The translations under genes were made by a program, and so were the position numbers. The notes beneath the pieces were generated by a model, which saw nothing but the letters and a program-made list of their open reading frames with translations, was not told where the DNA came from and searched no databases. 13,769 bases of DNA from Nitrospinaceae bacterium (GTDB taxonomy: Bacteria; Nitrospinota; Nitrospinia; Nitrospinales; VA-1), in contig JAJDBA010000084.1 of NCBI GenBank assembly GCA_029261675.1, forward strand, positions 1-13,769, written 5' to 3'. Below, one piece after another: positions 1-5,812 of the stretch (positions are counted from its first letter, which is position 1; each line of letters starts with the position of its first letter).

Positions 1-60
1 AACGCAAACTTTGAATTGGCTCTTAAATAACGAACTGTATTTTAATAGAGGAGAAATACA

Positions 61-489
61 ATGAAAAAAATAATTCTAACAGTAGCACTCATCACTCTAG
101 CCTTCACAACTTCATCCTGGGCGGCCACCAATTGTCCGCAACCCAGGAAGACCAAAGCGGCTCCGTCCAATATCGCATCCAAGGATATGACCGCTAAGGC
201 TAGCGCGGCAAATGGTAAAAAGCTATACAACAAGTCCGCAAAACCATTGGCCTGTAAAATGTGTCATGGAGACAAAGGTGATGGCATGGGTAAACTTGGA
301 AAAGCCCTAAAACCCAATCCTAGAAATTTTACTTGTTCAGATACTATGAAAGATGTTTCTGCAGGGCAAATGTTCTGGATCATCAAGAACGGGTCAGCTG
401 GAACCGGCATGGCTGCCCATAAGAAAACATTAAAAGATAAACAAATCTGGGATGTTGTGAAATATATCCGCGAAAGTTGGGTCAAGTAA
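61..489 (+). CDS. Secreted monohaem c-type cytochrome (class I)
   Basis: The 142-residue product begins with a Sec signal peptide: KK at 2-3, a hydrophobic core at about 4-18, and likely cleavage after SSWA near residue 21. The mature part has one haem-binding CKMCH at 65-69 and a probable distal Met ligand in GTGM at about 114-117. It ends in a short amphipathic helix (KQIWDVVKYIRESW), as in small class I cytochromes c. It should carry electrons in the periplasm; its partner cannot be told from the neighbours. A strong SD (agaggag, 47-53) sits 7 nt before the ATG. The Lys-rich stretch between the signal peptide and the haem motif looks like a flexible linker. The gene stands alone and ends at a strong terminator. 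The family assignment is secure; the exact redox role is unknown. Confidence 0.93.
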   Translation: MKKIILTVALITLAFTTSSWAATNCPQPRKTKAAPSNIASKDMTAKASAANGKKLYNKSAKPLACKMCHGDKGDGMGKLGKALKPNPRNFTCSDTMKDVSAGQMFWIIKNGSAGTGMAAHKKTLKDKQIWDVVKYIRESWVK

Positions 490-502
490 GGACAGGTAGG
501 GT

Positions 503-535
503 GCGGGAACAGACATAGTCTGTTCCCGCTTTTTT
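503..535 (+). terminator. Rho-independent terminator of the cytochrome c gene
   Basis: A perfect 12-bp stem pairs gcgggaacagac (503-514) with gtctgttcccgc (518-529) around a 3-nt loop. Six T residues follow at 530-535. It starts 13 nt after the cytochrome stop codon. The T-run overlaps the stop codon of the converging gene. Read on the minus strand, the same hairpin lies just past that stop but has no T tract behind it, so it is mainly a plus-strand terminator. Confidence 0.93.
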
Positions 536-1046
536 ATTCCTTCTTGTTGATTTTTTCCAACTCATATTTTTTAATAAGCCCTTCCAATTTTTTATTAAAA
601 GCGGGCGATTGAGAAATTTCCTTACCCCATTGGCTGCCAACCATTCCTGCTTCCCGACTGATTTCTGGCATTTTCTTTTTCCATTCTCCCCAAAAAGGCG
701 TCTCAAACATTTCAATCAGTTTTTTCACAGTCTCATGAGACATATGCTTATCATAAACCGGGATGACCCGATTGACCAATTCATCCATATCTTTTTCACC
801 GATCAATTGATTGAATTCCTTCCAAAATTCATCTGGAACTTTTGGAAAAGAACCTGAGATCATCATCGAAACAGAATTCATTAGCGTATCCTGCATATAG
901 GTCAACTGGCTCAAGATTCCAGAAACCTCCAACAACTTTTCAATATCCTTTTCTTTTTCCGTTTCCGAAAAGGCAGGAGTTGTCCCCAACAAAACAAACA
1001 ATAACACTGACCCGATTATTTTCTTATTCCTGTAAAATATTCGCAT
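534..1046 (-). CDS. Secreted DUF2059 family protein
   Basis: The protein has 170 residues from the ATG at 1046. I chose this start because gagggga lies just upstream and because it opens a clean signal peptide: MRIFYRNKK, then a hydrophobic stretch at about 10-21, with cleavage near AFS-E at 27/28. An upstream TTG at 1106 would bury the signal peptide behind 20 extra residues. The mature protein is helical and charged. It carries the DUF2059-like pattern of a central helix pair: VIPVYDKHMSHETVKKLIEMF, followed by TPFWGEWKKKMPEI, which matches the family's 'Y..hft..E...l..Fy.tp.G.k...k.P' signature. DUF2059 proteins are periplasmic and of unknown function. The gene converges on the cytochrome gene and looks monocistronic. 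Confidence 0.75.
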   Translation of the reverse strand: MRIFYRNKKIIGSVLLFVLLGTTPAFSETEKEKDIEKLLEVSGILSQLTYMQDTLMNSVSMMISGSFPKVPDEFWKEFNQLIGEKDMDELVNRVIPVYDKHMSHETVKKLIEMFETPFWGEWKKKMPEISREAGMVGSQWGKEISQSPAFNKKLEGLIKKYELEKINKKE

Positions 1047-1115
1047 TTTCCCCTCATTTATTTTCAAGCTGAAGCCTAACATGGTCTTTAGCGCAGGTAC
1101 ATTCAATAATGCCTA

Positions 1116-1144
1116 TTGACGAAATGACAAACTGGATTTAGCCT
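1116..1144 (+). promoter_or_regulatory. Possible sigma-70 promoter of the pentapeptide gene
   Basis: A TTGACG at 1116-1121 (5 of 6 to consensus) is followed after 17 nt by TAGCCT at 1139-1144, which is a poor -10 box (3 of 6). The spacing and the position 31 nt before the ATG at 1175 fit. The weak -10 keeps confidence low. Confidence 0.3.
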
Positions 1145-1174
1145 GTTACTCCCTAAAAGTCTGGTGCCCTATTT

Positions 1175-1834
1175 ATGAGTTTTGATAAACAAAAAGCCGA
1201 AGCATCTAAGAAAAACCTTAAGAATGCAGATCTGCAAAATGCCGATTTACAAGAAGCTGATCTCAGCGAAGGCGTATTGATAGAGGCTTGCCTGGAAAAC
1301 TGCAATTTATCGGAAGCAGACCTTTGTGGAGCGGATATAAGTGGCGCGAGCCTGAAAAATGCACGATTGCATCGAACTGTTTTATATCGGTGTCGAGGAA
1401 AAGAGGTAGACTTTTCCAATACCATTTTAACTCAGGCAAACCTGGTCGAGGCAAATTTAAGTGGGGCGAACTTTACCCATGCAAATCTTATGGAATCCAA
1501 TATCGAAGGAGCAAACTTAACCGATACTTGCTTCAAAAACGCCAATCTGAGCGAGGTTAATTTAACAGGGGTATTTCTGGCAAACGCAAATCTTTCGGGT
1601 GCCAATTTCACTAATTCAGAATGTATCGCAGCTGACCTTGCGGGGTGCGACTTAACAGGAGCCAATCTACACAACACCTACATCAATCATGCAGATCTTT
1701 CCGGTGCAAATCTCAAGTCAGCTTTGAATCTCACTCGCGATCAGGTAGAAACGGCTTTTATCAATAAACAAACCCTTCTTCCCGATTCAATTCCTATTGT
1801 CTGGATATCAAAAACCGAATACGAGTTTGAATAA
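1175..1834 (+). CDS. Pentapeptide-repeat protein
   Basis: The 219-residue product is built of A(D/N)LXX pentads. From residue 11 to 180 a Leu, Ile or Phe falls on every fifth position (15, 20, 25 ... 180), giving 34 consecutive pentads. Only G75 and C150 break the hydrophobic centre. This predicts a right-handed quadrilateral beta-helix of about 8.5 coils. After the helix comes LTRDQVETAFINKQTLLPD (186-204), a tail often seen in this family ('Lt.eQv..A..d..T.LP'). There is no signal peptide or membrane segment, so it is probably cytosolic. Some relatives mimic DNA and protect gyrase, but most have no known function and nothing here selects one. Seven Cys lie within the helix region. The SD (ggtg, 1163-1166) is weak. 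The gene ends 9 nt from the converging nucleotidyltransferase. Confidence 0.92.
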   Translation: MSFDKQKAEASKKNLKNADLQNADLQEADLSEGVLIEACLENCNLSEADLCGADISGASLKNARLHRTVLYRCRGKEVDFSNTILTQANLVEANLSGANFTHANLMESNIEGANLTDTCFKNANLSEVNLTGVFLANANLSGANFTNSECIAADLAGCDLTGANLHNTYINHADLSGANLKSALNLTRDQVETAFINKQTLLPDSIPIVWISKTEYEFE

Positions 1835-1843
1835 ATCTCGTTA

Positions 1844-2593
1844 TCAAAGAGTCTGGCACTTTGCCTTTTTAATATTTTCCCACACTTTTTGCGCTTTGTT
1901 TAGTTGTGACCCATCATCAATTTCAGCCCACAAAAGGTTTTCTATTTTTAAAAACCCTAAATGGTTTTTCTCTGCAACAGCAACCAAACAATCCATATCA
2001 TAACTGATCAGCATATTCGAATCGAATCCTTCTTCTGCAACTTGAATCAACTTCAAATAAAAGCCATAACTTAATTTAGATACACCAATAAATTCTCCGG
2101 CAATCGAACTCAAAGTCTTTTTATCTTTGGATATTTGTTTGACCCAATCATCGTCTGCCCCCACATAAACTTCATCTCCAGCGTCTGTTTTTCCCGATAT
2201 TAAAATAGAATCTTCAACAGGAGACTCTAATAATTCCCGAATTGCTCTAATTTCATAAATCAGATCTGATTCCAATAAAATGAAATCTGTACTGAGAAGA
2301 TGTCGTGCGCACCACAAAGAATACATGGTGCCTGTCTCTGAATACTTTTCATTTCGAACTGTTTTAATCTGAGGATATCGGGACCGAAGGTTCTCATAAT
2401 GCTCGTCCATAAAACCTGTCACTATGATAATATCCGTGATACCACAGGCCAAAAGAGAGTCAATGGAATGCTCTATAATAGGTTTATCTTTTCCCAAAGA
2501 AATGAATCCCTTAGGAATACCTTGATTCAATTCTTTCAAACGCACTCCCATCCCCGCCGCAAGAATTATTGCCTGTGTAATATTTTTCTTCAT
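1844..2593 (-). CDS. LicC-like sugar-/choline-phosphate nucleotidyltransferase
   Basis: The 249-residue protein has the nucleotidyltransferase fold. The NTP-binding loop is LAAGMGVRL (11-19), followed by IPKGF with the conserved Lys28. GITDIIIVTGF (51-61) is next, then NEKYSETGTMYSL (81-93), which resembles the N.kY..t.n.yS segment of LicC and phosphonate cytidylyltransferases. A metal-binding ESD is at 108-110, and GEFIGVSKLS (166-175) and AEIDDGSQLNKA (223-234) close the active site. Such enzymes make CDP-choline, CDP-aminoethylphosphonate or NDP-sugars for surface decoration; the substrate here cannot be read from sequence. The ATG lies 2 nt after the stop of the antiporter gene, so the two are cotranscribed and probably translationally coupled, as the SD is weak. 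No choline kinase or phosphotransferase is nearby. Confidence 0.8.
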   Translation of the reverse strand: MKKNITQAIILAAGMGVRLKELNQGIPKGFISLGKDKPIIEHSIDSLLACGITDIIIVTGFMDEHYENLRSRYPQIKTVRNEKYSETGTMYSLWCARHLLSTDFILLESDLIYEIRAIRELLESPVEDSILISGKTDAGDEVYVGADDDWVKQISKDKKTLSSIAGEFIGVSKLSYGFYLKLIQVAEEGFDSNMLISYDMDCLVAVAEKNHLGFLKIENLLWAEIDDGSQLNKAQKVWENIKKAKCQTL

Positions 2594-2595
2594 AT

Positions 2596-4566
2596 TTATA
2601 ATTGGCTTTCAGGACCTTCTCGAAGGTATTGAATAGACTTATTCAGTTGCATGTGGCTGCCAAACAAAATGAGCATATCGCCCGACAACACTAGAAACTC
2701 GGCCCCCGGATTAGGGTACGGCTTATTCTTTCTTACTACGGCAATTACAGTGGCGCCGCTGATATCAATTTCACCCAATGTTTTTTCGTTAATCCACGAA
2801 TCTTCTATAACAAGATAAGATTCTGTTAAAGTTGCAGTGAGGTAGGTTGAAAACTTCTTCAAACTTTCTGTATTCAGAGATAAGCCTCGAAACATACTAT
2901 AACCTTCCATACGGATCAATTCCACTTGTTGTTCAATTACATTGTTGGGGATTCGATATTCCTTCAAAACCCTGCAAAATATTTCAATGGAAGTTTCAAA
3001 TTCCTCGGGAATAACAACATCCGCCCCGGCAGCTTTCAGCTCTTCCACCTGCGATGCTAATCGGGTTCTTACCATTATTTTCACATCTAAGTTCAGCTTG
3101 CGAGTCAGACGTATGGCTCTTTCACTACTCACTTGGTCACTAATGGCGTATACAATCATCCGCGCTTGCTTCACCCCTGCCCTTAAAAGCGTCTCTTCCT
3201 GAGTGCAGTCCCCATAATGTGTGGCCATTCCTTCTGTCAAAGCCCGTTTAATCTTTTCGCCATTTAGTTCTAGAATTATAAAAGGAATTTCTGCTTCCTG
3301 AAGAACCTTTGCCAAAGTTCTACCTCCCAACCCATAACCGGCGATGATTACGTGTTCTGAGATCAAATTCTCTTCGACCTCTTTTTCGACACCTTCTTCA
3401 GCCTTCGATCTGGAAAAAATCCAGATAGATAATTTAGAAGAAACTTGAATCAGCAAAGGAGCTATCAGCATAGATAGAATGGAAACAACCAACAACAGTT
3501 GATATTGATTAGTATTAAAAAGTCCTTTCTCTAATCCAATAGCAGCAAGGATAAGAGAGAACTCGCCGACCTGCGCTAATCTCAGTCCAACGATTAAAGA
3601 AATTCTAAGTGGCGCTCGTACCAGAAGGCAGGAACAAAATGCCATGAACATCTTTATCAGAACAGCTGCCACCGTCAACTGCAGACAAACTAAAATCGAA
3701 TCGTAAAATATCTCCACCTGCAAGAGCATTCCAACAGAGATAAAAAATATACTGCTGAAATAATCTCGAAGCGGAAGAATATCGATGATGATCTGGTGAT
3801 TGTATTCTGAATCCGAAATAATCATTCCGGCAATCAAAGCACCCATTGCCAGAGTTAATCCCATCTTCTGAGAGGCCCACCCTGTAATAAGCATAATAAA
3901 AATAACAGAAAGAGTCAGATGCTCTTTGTTGCCGTTGCGCGCAATCCACGTCAACAACCGCGGGACTATTAAATTAGACAGAAAAAATATGGCAACAACA
4001 GCAGCTATAGATTCGAGCATCGCTATCAAAAGGTCGATGGATGAAATAGCCCCGGTCTGTGCCAACAAAGGCATTAGGAGCATAATGGGCACTACGCATA
4101 GATCTTGAAATAATAGAGTGCCAATACAAAGTTTTCCATGTAGCGTATCTATCTCGGCCCGATCAGTTATCATTTTTAAAACGATAGCCGTACTGCTTAA
4201 AGCAATAATAAGTCCGAATGCAATGCTCTGGTTTTGTGCAAAACCGTATAAATGAAAAATCCATCCGATGGTACCTGCGGTAAGTATCAATTGAAATCCA
4301 CCTACTCCTAAAACCGAAGCAAGATTTTTTAAAAGCCGGGTAAGAGAGAACTCCAGACCAATAACGAATAAAAGCAAAATCACACCTATTTCCGCTAGAT
4401 GCTTTACAGCTTCAATATCTTCTATTAATTGCAAACCATAGGGGCCAATCAAAACACCAGCAATCAGATAGCCCATGACAGATGGCAACTTAATTTTGTG
4501 GAATAACAGGTTTATCGGCAGTGAAACGAGGAGTAAAACAGCGAGGTCTTCAATTAAATGAATCAT
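2596..4566 (-). CDS. Kef-type CPA2 cation:proton antiporter with RCK (TrkA-N/TrkA-C) domains
   Basis: From the ATG at 4566 the product has 656 residues. Residues 1 to about 385 are a CPA2 exchanger domain with a dozen or so hydrophobic helices, including the conserved LLFQDLCVVP at 151-160 and GALIAGM near 242-248. A charged linker (about 389-404) leads to a Rossmann RCK_N domain starting HVIIAGYGLGG, with the GxGxxG nucleotide-binding loop at 410-415. A TrkA_C domain covers about 570-650 (ATVIAVVRKN, LSGDMLILFG). The family exports K+ in exchange for H+ at the inner membrane, gated by nucleotide or glutathione ligands. The ATG has a weak SD (aggg). A TTG at 4599 would add 11 residues with no SD. 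The gene leads a two-gene unit with the nucleotidyltransferase. K+ as the ion is inferred from family. Confidence 0.9.
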   Translation of the reverse strand: MIHLIEDLAVLLLVSLPINLLFHKIKLPSVMGYLIAGVLIGPYGLQLIEDIEAVKHLAEIGVILLLFVIGLEFSLTRLLKNLASVLGVGGFQLILTAGTIGWIFHLYGFAQNQSIAFGLIIALSSTAIVLKMITDRAEIDTLHGKLCIGTLLFQDLCVVPIMLLMPLLAQTGAISSIDLLIAMLESIAAVVAIFFLSNLIVPRLLTWIARNGNKEHLTLSVIFIMLITGWASQKMGLTLAMGALIAGMIISDSEYNHQIIIDILPLRDYFSSIFFISVGMLLQVEIFYDSILVCLQLTVAAVLIKMFMAFCSCLLVRAPLRISLIVGLRLAQVGEFSLILAAIGLEKGLFNTNQYQLLLVVSILSMLIAPLLIQVSSKLSIWIFSRSKAEEGVEKEVEENLISEHVIIAGYGLGGRTLAKVLQEAEIPFIILELNGEKIKRALTEGMATHYGDCTQEETLLRAGVKQARMIVYAISDQVSSERAIRLTRKLNLDVKIMVRTRLASQVEELKAAGADVVIPEEFETSIEIFCRVLKEYRIPNNVIEQQVELIRMEGYSMFRGLSLNTESLKKFSTYLTATLTESYLVIEDSWINEKTLGEIDISGATVIAVVRKNKPYPNPGAEFLVLSGDMLILFGSHMQLNKSIQYLREGPESQL

Positions 4567-4614
4567 GGCAGACCCTAAATGAAATTCGGGGATTAACAAA
4601 TACTATCGAAAAGT

Positions 4615-4645
4615 ATTATACCGGGGGAATGGGAAAGAGGAACAA
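4615..4645 (-). promoter_or_regulatory. Possible promoter of the antiporter-nucleotidyltransferase unit
   Basis: A perfect TATAAT -10 box is read on the minus strand at 4620-4615, about 49 nt before the antiporter ATG. The best -35 candidate, TTGTTC at 4645-4640, matches only 3 of 6 and is 19 nt away, so the promoter may be weak or may need an activator. If it is real, the upstream TTG start at 4599 would leave a leader of under 10 nt, which favours the ATG at 4566. Confidence 0.4.
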
Positions 4646-4654
4646 AGATATACA

Positions 4655-4691
4655 GAAAGCCCATACCTTCAAAAAAAAGATATGGGCTTTC
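4655..4691 (-). terminator. 11-bp inverted repeat, possible terminator of the small gene
   Basis: gaaagcccata (4655-4665) pairs perfectly with tatgggctttc (4681-4691) around a 15-nt loop that contains an A8 run. It lies between the stop of the small gene (4749) and the antiporter promoter. On the minus strand only a modest T content follows (tgtatatctttg), so it is not a textbook terminator. Its position behind a minus-strand gene still makes termination the simplest role. Confidence 0.4.
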
Positions 4692-4748
4692 AAGTGAAGC
4701 AGGGGTCAAACAAACGTGAAATGACCAGTTCCACGTAAAAAATCAGGT

Positions 4749-4982
4749 TTAGTCCGTGGCAAAACGTAAAGCCAAAGCAAAGTCTTCCAACCCATCTTTT
4801 TGCGCCATTGCAGCAATCTCATTACAGCTGTCGCTTCTATCAATCGCTTGTGCAGTCATGGAAGAATCGTCTAATTGCTGCCGGACCTTGGCTATCAGGT
4901 CTTCAATAATGTACTTAAAAGAACTTTCATCTAAAGCACATTCAATATTTCCCCAAAAATCGGCTACCGGATCTTTCGTCAT
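4749..4982 (-). CDS. Small hypothetical protein (77 aa), start uncertain
   Basis: I do not recognise this protein. From the ATG at 4982 it has 77 residues: MTKDPVADFW at the start, then an acidic, helical body with no signal peptide or membrane segment, ending LALRFATD. This start has an excellent SD (aggag with 7 nt spacing). The frame stays open upstream to a TTG at 5096, adding 38 residues (115 in total) that include LFQCPFWGAAICKAKAF, a Cys pair spaced like a metal or disulfide site. That extension has no SD but lies wholly inside the transcript predicted from the promoter at 5139-5167. Either the extension is coding from a weak start, or the transcript has a 150-nt leader. The codons look natural for a real protein. 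The gene stands alone. Confidence 0.6.
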   Translation of the reverse strand: MTKDPVADFWGNIECALDESSFKYIIEDLIAKVRQQLDDSSMTAQAIDRSDSCNEIAAMAQKDGLEDFALALRFATD

Positions 4983-4998
4983 CCCATTTCTCCTCATC

Positions 4999-5070
4999 GT
5001 AAAAGCTTTCGCTTTACAGATCGCGGCTCCCCAAAAAGGGCATTGAAATAATCCGGTTTTTTCCCACAAT
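4999..5070 (-). other. Leader hairpins upstream of the small gene
   Basis: Within the predicted leader, minus-strand RNA can form gtaaagc-gaaa-gctttac with one bulged U (5017-4999), a GAAA-capped stem ending about 5 nt before the SD. Further upstream, gttttttc and gaaaaaac can pair (roughly 5055-5080). They may shape translation, or be chance if the leader is coding. I do not recognise a known riboswitch class here. Confidence 0.3.
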
Positions 5071-5138
5071 ACTGAAAAAAACGGTTCCAGACCCAAATAA
5101 TAGGGCCGCTAAATATAATTACTGATATGAATGAGATA

Positions 5139-5167
5139 ACTATATAAAAATCAACTAGTTCTGTCAA
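5139..5167 (-). promoter_or_regulatory. Strong sigma-70 promoter of the small gene at 4749-4982
   Basis: Read on the minus strand, a perfect TTGACA (5167-5162) is followed by a 17-nt spacer and TATAGT (5144-5139, 5 of 6). This is the best promoter match in the window. Transcription should begin near 5132, leaving about 150 nt before the ATG at 4982. Confidence 0.8.
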
Positions 5168-5419
5168 ATTTATTTATAAATCACAGCTCCCAGGTTCAAC
5201 CATAAACCGCGTAACACATTATTTTAAAACAAGTTACAAGGTATAAAAAAAAACCATCCCCCTTGTAAAAATAATACCTTATTTTTCAATAAGATAAATA
5301 GTTTTCGTTGGGGTGTGGCTGGTCATACTGATTTGCAGCTCACAATTTCGTGGGGAGGGGGTTATATATACCCAAGGATATCAGAGCCGCGTCAAGCTCC
5401 AATCAAGGTGGGAATTAAA
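5168..5419. other. AT-rich intergenic stretch behind the cofactor operon
   Basis: No credible gene lies here. Together with the leader at 4983-5138 it forms a gap of over 430 nt between two minus-strand genes. It holds overlapping inverted repeats at 5234-5293 that may terminate the thiO-bioA-PTPS transcript. The plus-strand open frame starting at 5315 is antisense to the PTPS gene and has no SD. Confidence 0.6.
5234..5293 (-). terminator. Overlapping inverted repeats, possible terminator of the thiO operon
   Basis: Three pairings overlap. ttacaagg (5234-5241) pairs with ccttgtaa (5261-5268). aaggtat (5238-5244) pairs with atacctt (5274-5280). On the minus strand cttatt-gaaa-aataag (5293-5278) forms a small GAAA-capped stem followed by gtattattttt. 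The first two share bases, so they exclude one another. The minus-strand T-runs and the place behind the operon suggest termination, but the stems are AT-rich and weak. Confidence 0.35.
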
Positions 5420-5788
5420 TCATTCAAAATAGCTGGCCCCGCAACCTTCCATTTCACAAATTTCAACCCGTTTCACTCGCGTCGAATTTGTATTCACTTC
5501 AGCTTTCAATTTCAAGAACAGCCAGCGAGCAATATTTTCTGCGGAAGGGTTTTGTTCATCAAAGGGTGGGACTTCATTAATATTATGGTAATCCAGTTGG
5601 CTCAAGTTTTTTTCAACCATTGCTTTGAGCTTAACAAAGTCTATACCGACGCCTATCGGATCGAGTTCATCAGCTTCAACAGTTACCTGGGCTGTCCAGT
5701 TATGACCGTGAAGATTCTCATACTTACCGTCGTACAAGCGCAACTGGTGCGCGGCAGCAAATCCAGTTTTAACAGTTACATCATACAT
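5420..5788 (-). CDS. 6-pyruvoyltetrahydropterin synthase / QueD family protein with altered catalytic residues
   Basis: At 122 residues this is full length for the family. The zinc site is intact: H14 (FAAAHQL) and H27, H29 (LHGHNW). NPSAENIA (80-87) and VEICEME with E112 match the family's PT.ENIA and ET segments. The catalytic Cys normally four residues before the first HGH His is Tyr23 (KYENLHGH). The Asp-His pair (LDH..LN) reads LDYHNIN, with Asp66 kept, Tyr67 in the His slot and a His one later. QueD makes 6-carboxytetrahydropterin for queuosine. Cys-less relatives with ExxHGH, here E24, have been described as PTPS-III enzymes that replace FolB in folate synthesis, and that is a plausible role. 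The gene lies 24 nt after bioA with a good SD (gaggt). Confidence 0.88.
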   Translation of the reverse strand: MYDVTVKTGFAAAHQLRLYDGKYENLHGHNWTAQVTVEADELDPIGVGIDFVKLKAMVEKNLSQLDYHNINEVPPFDEQNPSAENIARWLFLKLKAEVNTNSTRVKRVEICEMEGCGASYFE

Positions 5789-5812
5789 AATGACCTCAAA
5801 ATAAATAGAGTA

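Noticed and set aside
1..46. Promoter for the cytochrome gene (TTGGCT at 16-21 with TATTTT at 38-43)
   Set aside because: Transcription would start at about 50, inside the SD at 47-53, so the real promoter probably lies upstream of the window.
3605..3949. Minus-strand open frame inside the antiporter gene in another phase
   Set aside because: The antiporter frame is continuous and conserved across this stretch; the alternative has no SD.
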